Below are positions 1 to 11,232 of a stretch of 64,000 bases of DNA, piece by piece. The notes under the pieces are model-generated. The model was given only the letters and a program-made list of their open reading frames with translations, was not told the DNA's origin and searched no databases. Within the stretch, counting starts at the first letter, position 1. Each line of letters begins with the position of its first letter. The DNA is taken from assembly GCF_963676685.1 (NCBI RefSeq), contig NC_092351.1, forward strand, positions 43,328,733 through 43,392,732, given 5' to 3'. A program made the translations under genes and the position numbers. This stretch comes from Mytilus edulis. Taxonomy: Eukaryota > Mollusca > Bivalvia > Mytilida > Mytilidae.

Positions 1-1390
1 ACAAAAATGTTTTACAGAAAGAAACCAGAATACCTTCTGCAAATAATCACGATTTGGTTTTGCTAATAATCAATGTAATGTGCATTTTGTTAGATCAGAT
101 AAAACATTCCGTTTGTTTTCCATTATAGTACAAAATCTTTAAAAGACGAAAATAACTGTTCTATAGCTAGCCCGCTACCAATAGAAGTCTGGCTGGTTGT
201 TTGCCACATCTCCATTTTATTTATTGTATGCATTTCTTTGCCTTCTGTCGTCTTTGGCTGATGGCAGATCAATGATAATAAATATTGGATGTATGCCTAA
301 CTTTTGATGAAATGTTGTTGCAATGGTGAAGCAATGGTTAAGTTGTTCTCGTGCCGTCAAACATTTATAGACGCCATTATGATAGACAGTTCAGTAATAT
401 CTGTGCAACAGACGAACAAGGATATTTTCTGATTGTTGTACGCACGAAAGGTAAGTTCACAAAAATATCGGACTCCGAGGAAAATTCAAAATGAAAAGTC
501 CCTAATCAAATGGCAAAATCAAAAGCTCAAACACATCAAACGAATTGACAACTTTCATATTCCAGACTTGGTACAGGCATTTTCTTAGGTAGAAAATTGT
601 GGATTTCACCTGGTTTTATAGGTACATGTAGCTAGACTTCTCACAATCCCGTTCTTTTGGCCTTATATTGACATCAACGAATGTGACGTTGCAACGAATG
701 GTTACTTATGCAACTCGGTCGTTACGACATCAAGAGTGGGTTATGCCTATTCCTCGAAAGTACATAAGATAACCTCCTGTTTTGGGTTGTGTTCCTTCGA
801 CTCAGTCTTTAGTTGTATGTGGTGTTTTGTAGCCTGATGTTTGTCTTTTCGTCTTGTGGTTCCTCGTGATGTTGTTGTTGGTTTCTCCTCAACATAATAC
901 GATTTTGATATATCATACCTCTTTTGTAATTAAAGCATCAGGGTTGTTTAAGGCTTATTATTTTGTAAATACGTATGCATGTTTTATTGTAGAAAGTAGA
1001 ATATTTTATTTCGTTCATTATTATGCTGTTTTTTGCTTTTGTGTTGTTGGGTTACTGGCTTATTGACTGATACTAGAACATAATTATAATTTTGATAGTA
1101 TAATGTTTGCCTTATGTTGACAGTAAGTACAAAATTTCAGTGTTGCCGGATAATTTGAATTACGGAACAGTAATATCAACGGAAAATATTTTAACTGGTT
1201 ATAAAACTCTGTTTAATCCATCATTTTCTTCGGAAAGTGCCTGTACCAAGTCTTGAATATGACTTTTGGTTTTCTTATAATCATTCCGTTGTTTGACATA
1301 AATGTAGTCGAGCGTTTGAATTTGTCATGTTTTATAAACTTCTATTATTTGAATTAACCTTGAATTACGGTATTTTTTGTTAATACATGT
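1..1390. other. intergenic DNA with diverged repeat fragments
   Basis: No supported gene. The stretch 465-665 is a bivalve repeat recognisable by 'catcaaacgaattgacaac' and 'cttggtacaggcattttc'. Related diverged copies lie near 7525-7665 and 21425-21605, and a short reversed piece lies near 1213-1255. The segment 770-870 resembles the 3' untranslated part of the Penelope-like elements seen elsewhere in the window, but it is too diverged for a firm call. Confidence 0.4.
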
Positions 1391-1403
1391 GTTTTATACA
1401 TAC

Positions 1404-1575
1404 TTGAGCATATAATAATCACCGCTACTCTCTTCGCATGAAAAGTTTAATGACTGCACTGCAACAGACATATATATAGGATACCCATTTAGATGGGTGT
1501 CGTTGAATGTTAATGCCCCTTTGTGGGCGCTGTGCCATACGCCTGATATCTCACTAGGAAATGAACAACTTGCAT
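1404..1575 (-). CDS. candidate internal exon of a host gene (Cys-rich extracellular-type domain)
   Basis: On the minus strand a polypyrimidine tract ending TTTTTCAG stops at 1576. An open frame of 172 nt follows, ending before a consensus-like donor GTATGT at 1403-1398. The encoded piece begins ASCSFPSEISGVWHS and ends with a Cys and a YYMLK stretch. The pattern C-x-F-P ... G-x-W ... C ... Y-x-L-K resembles invertebrate extracellular Cys-rich domains of unknown function (DUF7042-like, from memory). The open frame runs on upstream into a repeat at about 1610-1985, so the upstream methionine is probably irrelevant and the splice acceptor is the likely boundary. No flanking exon was identified, so gene identity and direction of the remaining exons are unknown. 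A relic exon is also possible. Confidence 0.4.
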
Positions 1576-1609
1576 CTGAAAAATTGACGAAAAAAGGAGT
1601 AATGAAAGT

Positions 1610-1985
1610 ATTTATCAAAGGTACCAGGCTCATAATTTAATACACCAGACGCGGGTGTCGTATACATAAAACTGTTCATTGACACTCAGATAACAAAAAA
1701 AAAGTTAGCCAAACCAGAACAGAGTTGAAGTGCATTGAGAACCCAAAATTCCAAAAAGTTGTGCCTAATACGTCTAAGGTAATCTATGCCTAGAATAAGA
1801 AAATTATTTGTAATTCAAATAATGAATATATTTGCAAACAGTAAATCCATAAAAATAAACATATATTTGATATTCATGTCAACACCGAAGTGCGGACTAC
1901 ATTGTACTTGGCTGGTGGTACCCCTAGGGACGAAACGTCCGCCAGCAGTGGCATCTACCCAACGTGTGAAATATGTAGATCAGCT
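1610..1985 (-). repeat. bivalve interspersed repeat, 'gcgtctggcgtactaaatt' family
   Basis: This segment is a diverged reverse copy of 35229-35632. Shared landmarks are the 'tatcaaaggtaccagg' end, a middle 'aattccaaaaagttgtgcc', and a terminal stretch with 'cgaaacgtccgccagcagtg'. Further relatives lie at about 61853-62416 and, as a short piece, at 59643-59700. No coding capacity was recognised. Confidence 0.6.
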
Positions 1986-2023
1986 CTAACGAGACATAAC
2001 AAGACATTAAAACACTTAATTAA

Positions 2024-2634
2024 GGTAGATGGGGTGTCTAAATTATAATCCATAGAATCTTTTAATAATTTGCCAAAATGTAGTTTATATCCTGCTTGTT
2101 TAAAAACATTAATAAAAAGAATGGGTCACCGGACTTATTTTCACACTACAGGTTGTGCAAAATTGTCAAGATTTTGTATATATTATGCATGGAAAACCCA
2201 ATTTTCCGCCATAAAACGCAACCCACACCATAGAATTTTGAGATAAAATATGAGAAGATAGCCCCAATATTATGCTTTCAGATAAGAAAAAGAAAAAATG
2301 GGGTCACCGGACTCGTTTTCTTGCTACATGTAAAAATGGGTAAATTCCTAACACATTCTATAGAAAAAGTAACACTATCTGAATTATCTGCCCTTGTATT
2401 TGAGTTGCCTCCCCTTATTTGACAAAGTTGGAAAAAAATAAATCAAACAGAAGAATTCTTTTTTTTGTAAAATACAATCATAAATATGATCAAACATGGC
2501 ATTTTCTATATTTTAATGACAATTCTTTCACATGAATTACCTACTACTATAAAAATTTGCACATTTTATCAAAGATCTAGACCTTGTTTTCTAGTATTTC
2601 AAAATCCAAGATGGAGGAAGACACCCTATCTACC
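2024..2634. mobile_element. TTAA-flanked MITE (piggyBac-like)
   Basis: The 611-bp element starts ggtagatggggtgtct and ends with agacaccctatctacc, giving inverted termini with one mismatch in 16. It is flanked on both sides by TTAA (2020-2023 and 2635-2638), the target-site duplication of piggyBac transposases. An internal motif 'gggtcaccggact' occurs twice. There is no ORF, so it is non-autonomous. Confidence 0.65.
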
Positions 2635-2639
2635 TTAAA

Positions 2640-3112
2640 GAAGGTGTAACACCACTAATTCGGGCCCGGACAGAAAGCACATACCAGAAAGTAGTACATA
2701 TTTAACACAAAATAGTTCCTACGCATCAGTGTAACTTTCAAATTATGTAGAATATTTAGGTATTGTTTGTATCAAATGAAAGATTAAGGACTGGTGAGCA
2801 TTGTAGAACACTTTTGGACTTTTCATTTTGAATATTAAAAAAACTGCACCAAATTTTAAAAAGAGGGTACATTTTGTCTGTTTGTCAGATCTGATGTACC
2901 TGTTTTGGTACATCCTTATTTCCGGGAACCAGTTCTTTCTTATATGCAATTAACGGTATGTTGATTTTTCCAGTACAAGACACCATAAAGTGTTGCTTTG
3001 AAATGCAATAATAGCCACTTTATTTGATCTTAAAACAAAAGAGGTGTGCCTGCTTGAAATGGAGGAATTTAACATAGAAAGCAATGGGACCATGAATTAG
3101 TGGTGTACTTCC
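2640..3112. repeat. inverted-repeat element, copy 1
   Basis: The ends read 'caccactaattcgggccc' and 'gaattagtggtg', which are inverted. A diverged second copy lies at about 12993-13415, sharing 'tcgggcccgg', 'agtagtacata' and 'aatagttcct'. No coding sequence was recognised. Confidence 0.5.
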
Positions 3113-5050
3113 AGAACATGAATAAGACTTTATCGATGTACGTATATTCAAAACCATGCATGCTCGTCATCAAACCGAGAAGAGATACATACTGTGTAAG
3201 ATACAATGACAAAACATACATATTATGATCAGGTGTCGTAAACCGATAAAAACCATACAAAGGGACGGTGAAGCAGTTGATGATTCCTATATAAATTTGC
3301 AAATTGGCAAATGCTAATTTTAATATATACTTTCGACCAGTGGAGAAATAAAACACATCCAATGAAATATTTTCCTTTGAATAACACTAATCTACAAGAA
3401 CACTGCGGCAATGAAAAACTAATAACTCAAATATGAGGAATATAAAATACTGGGAAACTAACCAAAACCAAAATAATTACTTGATTTTATAATATAGGTG
3501 TTCATTAAACGAGCATTTTACTTCCTTAAAAGTGTTTCTCTTAATTCATTGTCTCACGGCAACCTTTAATTCAAACAATAATCTAAAAAAAAATCACTCT
3601 ATGTATGTTCTTATATGGCTTCGTAGTTGTCTGTGTTTTGTTGACTAACACTGTTTCGACGCCCCCTTGCTATAGTTTCACTCTTTTTTATAATTTAGTA
3701 TGCGTCTGATCCTTTTAATACATGTATTGGTTTAAACCGCTTAGAAGTGCACAATTCAGTTTAATTCGATCACGGCATTCCTGTATAAGGTTAATATGGA
3801 TTAAAATAATATTGTTGTTATTTGGTATTTAACAAAGTTCGTGTTTTAACGGCGGAAAATGCTACTAAGTACTTAATTTAAGATAAATTTGTATTTTGGT
3901 ACTACATGTTTAAAAAAAAAGGAAGTATTTATTTTAAGGTTTAGTTTCCTCACAGGTTCTGCATATCTCAGATTGAAAGAAACAATGTTATCACATGTAT
4001 TTTTTATAACATGAACGTTCTGCTTTTGACTGCAACAGATACGCATATCGCAAATCAATATCTCTTGATGAAAGTTTGAGATCTCTTGTACAATGTTTGG
4101 AAGACAAGTTATTCCATATGTGACAGACCTATGAAAACCTTCACCGCAATCGCCAATAAACACTTGAAAACAAAATGACCTACAAACAAACAAAAATCCC
4201 TCGTTTTTTATAAGGACGATGGCGTGGAGTAAAAGAGTTACTCTTCAGGGTTGATTCATCAATTCAAATATTGATGTTTTTTTTAATTAAATCTATATTT
4301 GCACTCAGAAGAAATTAATAGAAAAACGTCACACATTTACCCTAATCAATTGTTAGTACGAATGGTTTCTCTAGTCTAGACACAATATATTATAGTCCCT
4401 CGTCGAAGAGTATCTTGTAAATGTTTAAATAAAGGAAATGCCGGCTTTATTAGAGTCGTTCTTCTAATTTATCGGTGCTTTGCATTCAGGAACTTGTCAA
4501 TCTGTTATTTTCAAAACCAGTGGTTTGCATATAGTATTTATTATATGTTTGATATAATTCGAGACTACGAAAGTCCCATTAGTTATATATTTGATTTCAT
4601 ATAATTCATTCGTTTGTTGATATTTCACTATATACAAATGTATTCATTAATATTTGAGAAAGAACTGTGTCAATGCAAGTTCAACACATCAGAAATTATA
4701 CAATATGTTAACTTGAAGTGGTTTAATATATTTCGAATGCAACATTATATATTTAAAGCAATTTTAAATCTTTTGTCTGTGTTGAGACATTCTAATTGTA
4801 TTTAAATGTTCACTTTCAGATTTAAATGAACGAATTTAAATGAATAAAAGGTGATAAACGGTGTAGTCAAATCTATTTCGGTGTGGTTTATGAAAAGTTA
4901 ATGGTAATGTTTGCAGGATTGTTATCTGTTCAGATTAAATCAGTATACCATGTAAAAGAATCACTTTATTTCATTGTACTTTTAAGTATTATGCATTCGT
5001 CTTTATTCAATTTTGATTTTCAAGAATGACTATACTGCAAATTTTTCCTT
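3113..5050. other. unassigned A+T-rich DNA
   Basis: I see no supported gene, tRNA or clear repeat boundary. A minus-strand open frame at 3873-4193 has several cysteines and a possible acceptor, but no recognised family, and is not called. Confidence 0.4.
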
Positions 5051-5051
5051 A

Positions 5052-5881
5052 GGCCACACCAATTTAATTCCTTGTTCGACGGACCCGCCCGCACCTATTT
5101 TTTTCAAAACAAAATTATTTTATTTTTATGTTCCCGCTTCCTGCATCCGGAAATGTAAGCATGTCTATATCCCGCACCGTTTTTTTGTAAATATTATAAA
5201 AAGATATCAACATTTGTTTTTAAAATCACAGTCTAACCTGTATATAACGATTTTAAACCCATAAGCACCCCATCACACTGTGTAAATATCCGTGTGAATA
5301 TTTGTTTCAGCATGAAAGCGATTTATCCAACGTGGGAGTGCTCCGATTAATAACAGAGGAAATACCTGTACAGAACAAAACATTGGTTTCGTTCCCCCTT
5401 ACTTATATATCAGAGACATATAATACAATGGGAAAATATGAGCCCTTTTGTACTAAAAAGTGTTTTTTACAAAGAAATATAAATTATTATAACTTATATT
5501 GACCCATCATAAAAGGGATATCTATAACATTAAGGGGTTGTTCCCAACCTGATTATGACTTAGATGGAGAATTGTCTCATTGTCAGTCACACATACGTAG
5601 ACCAGATTTAATTATACAATTATTTCTTGGTGAACAGGGTAAAAATACTTCATAAATTAAAGAAATGTCAAAGTACAAGTGATAAATCAAGTTTTAATAT
5701 TGTCAAAACCTACTATTTTATGTTTACAAAAAAATATATATAATCGTCTCCTTTACTTTTCAAGCTTAGCCTAAAAAATTTGCAAATTAATTTTTTTTTA
5801 TTAAAATTTTCAAATCGCTCGCTCACCCCAATTTTTGGAGTCCAAAAATCCGTAGAACAAGAAATTAAATTGGTGTGGCTT
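5052..5881. mobile_element. MITE-like element with about 30-bp inverted ends
   Basis: The left end 'gccacaccaatttaattcc' (5053 onward) is matched in reverse complement by the right end near 5845-5880, and both are followed inward by 'cttgttc' and 'acgga'. The possible flanking TTA is weak. The interior has no recognised protein. The short plus-strand frame at 5302-5502 has no known family and is not called as a gene. Confidence 0.5.
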
Positions 5882-6716
5882 TATGCAAGTTTTTTTGAAA
5901 AACAGCCACTTTCAATTTCATGACTACAGAATATTTGACAATACACAAGACAAGAAGAGATCTGTTCGTCTCTTTTCGGTCAACTGTTCTTATATAAAAA
6001 TAAAAATTACAAACAAACAGCATTTTTAAAGACATTCGCTGCTCAGTTTCAAAATAAATAGCTTTCCATAACACTAGTGTATATTGATAGGGTAGTAATT
6101 GAGGAATAAAAAAAAGCAAAAAAAAAAAAAATAGGGGTCTATGTGCTTGTTTAGAGATATTAGCCATTTGGAATTTTGGCGGGAAAATGTTCTCTCTTGA
6201 TTGTTCATACCTTTAGTATTGACCAGTTAAAGTTCTCAAAATCTATTAAAAATAATTATACATGTAAAAGATTAATCAAAAGAAAAATGGGGGTCAATGG
6301 GAAAATTTTTTAGGGCATTCAAATGGATAAAACCAGAGGATTTCGAAAATCTGACAAAAATTCCAAAACATGACAAGCAAACATCCTTAAATAAAAAAAA
6401 AAGAAAAAAAAGTTAACGTTTTGGTTGTTCCCAAATCAAAATTGGGCTAAGCTTTCTTGTTTTGTTATAAATATCTGAAAGTTTCCTAACTAGTACAAAT
6501 GACTTTTACAATGTTAAGACGATTAATTAGTACATAGATGGGCGTCTACAATTTCTTGCAACATTTAAAAGTAGCAGATCATTGTTGTTTATATCTAGCG
6601 AATAAATTATCATTGTGCTTCCAATAAGACTTTTATAGAAACCTCGTGCTGAAGTATGCATGGGATATTTACCATCACATAACACTTTACATAGACGCAT
6701 AATCGATGTTTACAAT
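5882..6716. other. unassigned DNA
   Basis: Homopolymer-rich sequence with no supported gene or repeat boundary. Confidence 0.4.
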
Positions 6717-7173
6717 GGTTGCGTTCAATATCGTAGCAGCTATATAGGGTTACGTAGATTGTTGACTACTGAACGCTAGACTGAACGTGGAGATCTATTT
6801 AGCAGCTAGGCTATCTACACGTTCAGTAGTCAAAAATCTACGTAGCTCTATGTAGATATGAGGGGGGATAGGACCTTTATCGGGACTCCGGGATCGGGTG
6901 TTTTTAAGCTCGGGATTTCGGGATTGACCCTTTCGGGATCCGGGATCGGGTGTTTTTAAGCTCGGGATTTCGGGATTGACCCTTTCGGGATCCGGGAATT
7001 CTTCGAATTTCGGGACCTCGGGATTTCGTGTTTTTTAAGCCCGGGATGTCGGGATGTCGTGTTTTTAAGCCCGGGATGTCGGGATGTCGTGTTTTTAAGC
7101 CCGGGATTTCGGGATCAGGACCCCTCCTACCCTCCCTCAGATATATGTAGCTGCTACGATATTGAACGCAACC
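6717..7173. mobile_element. composite foldback MITE containing a minisatellite
   Basis: Terminal inverted repeats of 26 perfect bp begin ggttgcgttcaatatcgtag at 6717 and close at 7173, possibly flanked by AAT. Inside the left end is a second hairpin (arms 6751-6775 and 6820-6844, 24 of 25 paired). The interior 6880-7118 is a G-rich minisatellite (separate entry). No ORF. Confidence 0.65.
6880..7118. repeat. minisatellite of 'cgggat/gtttttaag' units
   Basis: Tandem units built from 'cgggatttcgggat', 'gtgtttttaagc' and 'tcgggatccggga'. Two nearly identical units of about 63 bp are followed by two of about 41 bp in which 'cccgggatgtcgggatgtc' replaces the earlier form. The G+C content contrasts strongly with the surroundings. 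Confidence 0.75.
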
Positions 7174-8034
7174 AATGTTTATAACACTATCACAGACGGA
7201 TGATCGATTATCACCATCGCATAACCCTTTACACAGACGAAGAGTCGGTGTTTTTCATTGCATAACACTGACAAAGACGAAGTATCGATGTAAGTTAACC
7301 CTTGATTGATGAAATTCAACTACCCAAATTATATTGTTAATTGAGGAAGTCATGTAATGGCTTGTACCACAATGTTAAAAAAATGTTTTTCCATATTCTA
7401 AAATAAAAATAGGTTAATAAAATATAACTTAGAATAAGTGAAAATTATTATTTAATTGATTTATTTTTATAGTATCAGTAATATGAAACAGACAATTTCT
7501 TACAAACGACAAAACTGACAGGTAACAAAAATCGAAGTCTCTTTTATCATTAAAATTATAAAATCTAAAGCCTAAACTCATCAAATGAATGGAACGCAAC
7601 TGTCATATCCCGTTCGTATAATTATTTCTTTTAAAAATGGTTGATTTAATCTGGTTGTATATATGAAGTATGATATTTAAAAATATGAAAGCAGTCTGAT
7701 ACGCCACCGTTAAAAAAGGATCAAACGTTTATATCAAGTTGAACGTAAAAAGTTTGTCACAATGCTTATTTGAATTATGAAATCTTGCACAAATTGGAGT
7801 TCCAAAGGTACTCTATGGTCGATATCTGACCCGAATCAGTACACCTTTAACGGGTGAGGCAAGATTTATATATGATTAATCCCTTAAATCTGCTAGGTCA
7901 GTGCACATACATAATATTATTACGTGGGCAAGGTTTTAGTGCAGATTAATAGACTAAAATAATATTTTTAGTATTTAAATCATATCAATAGTTACATTCA
8001 ATCATCTCTATTATTTGCGTAACAGTACAAAACA
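7174..8034. other. intergenic DNA with a diverged repeat copy
   Basis: About 7525-7665 is a diverged copy of the repeat at 465-665. Otherwise nothing is recognisable. Confidence 0.4.
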
Positions 8035-8758
8035 AGAGGCTCTCAAGAGCCTGAATCGCTCACCTTAATTCTTTTGGTTAAATCTCTCATCAATGATTAT
8101 TTTGGCTTTTCAATTTATTTAAATGTTTTTTGGATCGTCCTATTTTCTTCAAAAGCCAAAAAAAATTATCATTTTCTCCTATGTTCTATTTTAGCCATAG
8201 GAGCTATGTTTCTTGACATACAAGGAAATAAAATATAAAATTTATACTAGATACTCTGAAACTCATTTAGCCTAAGTTTGGCTGAAATTGATACAGCAGT
8301 TTCAAAGGAGAAGATTTTTTAAAGTAAGTCAACATGATGAACAAATTGTAAAAAAAGTCTTTAAAGGGCAATAACTCCTTAAGTGGTCAATTGACAATTT
8401 TGGTCAATTTGACTTAATTGAAGATCTTACTTTGTTGAACATTATTTCTGTTTACAGTTTATTTCTATCTATAATTATATTCAAGATAATAAACAAAAAC
8501 AGCAAAATTTCCTTAAAATTATCAATTCAGGGGCAGCAACCCAACAACAGGTTGTCTGATTCATCTGAAAATTTCAGGGCAGATAGATCTTGACCTGATA
8601 AACAATCTTACCCATGTCAGATTTGCTCTAAATGCTTTGGTTTTTGAGTTATAAGCCAAAAACTGCACTATGATCTATTTTTAACAATGGCGACCATGTT
8701 TGTTGATAGATCATAACTTCGGATACAATTTACAAACTAGATACCCTAAGGAACATTC

Positions 8759-10076
8759 AACAAAAATTTAACAATACTTTTAGATATTTGGATGATATAT
8801 TGGCTCTAAATAATGACGACTTCAGTATGTATACTAAAGAAATTTATCCTGTAGAACTTACTTTAAATAAAGCTAATGATAACAATGACCACTGCCCTTT
8901 CCTCGATCTTGATATCTATATCATAAACGGGAAGCTTAATACAAAAATTTATGATAAAAGAGATGATTTTTCATTTCCTATTGTTAATTATCCATTTTTA
9001 GATGGTGACGTTCCCTTGTCACCATCTTATGGTGTTTATATATCTCAACTTGTACGATTCGCTCGTGTATGTAACAATGTATTAGATTTTAGCGAGAGAA
9101 ATTTATGTATTACTGAAAAATTATTACACCAGGGTTTTCGATATCACAAACTGGTCAAAACATTTACTAAATTTTATCACCGGTATAAGGAAATAATTCG
9201 TAAATATAACTCAACATGCAGACATCTTATACGTTCAGGTATTTCACATCCAAAATTTTATGGAAATATTCTTTATAAAGCACAAAAATGTCAGTATTCT
9301 CCTCAGAAACTAACAAAACCTTTAAATAGACTTATTAAAAGGGGATATAGTTACGATACTGTTGTCAGGTCATTAAAGATTGCATATTTTGGCTTTAACA
9401 TTGATTCACTGATAGGGTCTTTGCATCGGAACTAAACACATTTATTTCTAAAAAAAAACAGTTGTTGGCATGACACGGGTTATGTTCTTCTCATATATTT
9501 TATGATAGTATGATACTAAACCCCTAACGGGAGGGATTGTACCTGATATTCATATGATGAAGACATAATCTTTCAATCAGTTTAATTGAGGTCTGGAGCT
9601 GGCATGTCAGTTAACTGCTAGTAGTCTGTTGTTATTTATGTATTATTGTCATTTTATTTATTTTCTTTTGTTACATCTTTTGACATCAGACTCGGACTTC
9701 TCTTGAACTGAATTTTAATGTGCGTATTGTTATTCTTTTACTTTTCTACATTGGCTAGAGGTATAGGGGGAGGGTTGAGATCTCATAAACATGTTTAACC
9801 CCGCCGCAATTTTGCGCCTGTCCCAAGTCAGGAGCCTCTGGCCTTTGTTAGTCTTGTATGATTTTAATTTTTAGTTTCTTGTGTATAATTCGGAGTTTAG
9901 TATGACGTCCATTATCACTGTACTATTATGCATATTTTAGGGGCCAGCTGAAGGACACCTACGGGTGCGGGAATTCTCGCTACATTGAAGACCCATTGGT
10001 TGCCTTCGGCTGTTGTTTGCTCTATGGTCGGGTGGTTGTCGCTTTGACATATTCACCATTTCCTTTCTCAATTTTA
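8759..10076 (+). mobile_element. 5'-truncated Penelope-like retroelement (copy A)
   Basis: It interrupts the tandem repeat between 'ggaacattca' and 'aagtttgg', which are nearly adjacent in the uninterrupted units. The inserted piece starts just upstream of the reverse-transcriptase catalytic motif, continues through the C-terminal coding part and a long 3' untranslated region, and ends 'tctcaatttta'. That same end closes the copies at 46411-46501 and 58306-58423. 5' truncation with a constant 3' end fits target-primed reverse transcription. Confidence 0.65.
8788..9435 (+). pseudogene. reverse transcriptase C-terminal fragment, Penelope-like
   Basis: A 215-codon open frame covers the C-terminal part of a reverse transcriptase. 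The preceding codons complete the catalytic motif as F-R-Y-L-D-D at 8779-8796, and the family-typical block KIYDKRDDFSFPIVN follows near residue 56. The fingers and palm motifs A and B are absent because the element is 5' truncated, so the fragment cannot be an active enzyme. The 'KLYDKRDDFNFP' block and the D-D motif also occur in the copy at 44255-45147. Assignment to Penelope-like elements rests on the 'FDFSTLYTSIP' and 'MGTNCAPLLADLF' motifs of that longer copy. No GIY-YIG endonuclease region is present. The annotated methionine is inside the domain and is not a real start. Confidence 0.65.
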
Positions 10077-11232
10077 TTTAAAGTTTGGAAGTATTTGGCC
10101 AAGTAGTTTCAGAGGAGAAGATTTTTGTAAAAGATTACTAAGATTTACGAAAAATGGTTAAAAATTGACTATAAAGGGCAATAACTCCTAAAGGGGTCAA
10201 CTGACCATTTCCGTCATGTTGACTTATTTGTAAATCTTACTTTGCTGAACATTATTCCTGTTTACAGTTTATCTCTATCTATAATAATATTCAAGATAAT
10301 AACCAAAAACAGCAAAATTTCTTTAAAATTACCAATTCAGGGGCAGTAACCCAACAACAGGTTTTCTGATTCATCTGAAAATTTCAGGGCAGATAGATCT
10401 TGACCTGATAAACAATATTATCCCATGTCAGATCTGCTCTAAATGCTTTGGTTTTTGAGTTATAAGCCAAAAACTGCATTTGACCCCTATGTTCTATTTT
10501 TAGCAATGGCGACCATGTTTGTTGATAGATCACAACTTCGGATACAATTTACAAACTAGATACCCTAAGGAACATTCAGTTAAAGTTTGGAAGTATTTGG
10601 CCCAGTAGTTTTAGAGGAGAAGATTTTTGTAAAAGATTACTAAGATTTACGAAAAATGGTTAAAAATTGACTATAAAGGGCAATAACTCCTAAAGGGGTC
10701 AACTGACCATTTCCATCATGTTGACTTATTTGTAAATCTTACTTTGCTGAACATTATTCCTGTTTACAGTTTATCTCTATCTATAATAATATTCAAGATA
10801 ATAACCAAAAACAGCAAAATTTCCTTAAAATTACCAATTCAGGGGCAGCAACCCAACAACGGGTTGTCTGATTCATCTGAAAATTTCAGGGCAGATAGAT
10901 TTTGACCTGATAAACAATATTACCCGATGTCAGATTTGCTCTAAATGCTTTGGTTTTTGAGTTATAAGCCAAAAACTGCATTTGACCCCTATGTTCTATT
11001 TTTAGCAATGGCGACCATGTTTGTTGATAGATCAAAACTTCGGATACAATTTATAAATTAGATACCCTAAGGAACATTCAGTTAAAGTTTGAAAGTATTT
11101 GGCCCAGTAGTTTCAGAGGAGAAGATTCTTGAAATAGTCTACGACGACAGACGACGACAGCCGACGACAGACGACAGACGACGACGGACACCAAGTGATG
11201 GCATAAGCTCACTTGTCCCTTCGGGACAGGTG

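Larger units (their letters stand above)
8035..11232. repeat. bivalve repeat element with about 502-bp tandem units, interrupted by a retroelement
   Basis: The left end reads 'gaggctctcaagagcctgaa'. The right end is a hairpin, 'gctcacttgtcccttcggga' closing with 'caggtgagc', preceded by a (gacgacaga)n-type tract at 11142-11190. Two near-identical units start at about 10080 and 10582, with a partial third from about 11084. Each contains 'gggcaataactcc', 'aacaacaggttgtctgatt'-type text and 'ataccctaaggaacattca'. An inverted fragment lies at about 51165-51595. The interval 8759-10076 is a later insertion. Confidence 0.75.

Noticed and set aside
3873-4193. Minus-strand open frame with several cysteines and a possible TTTTCAAG acceptor
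   Set aside because: No recognisable domain, weak splice signals and homopolymer-rich end; could pair with the 1404-1575 exon but nothing in the sequence shows it.
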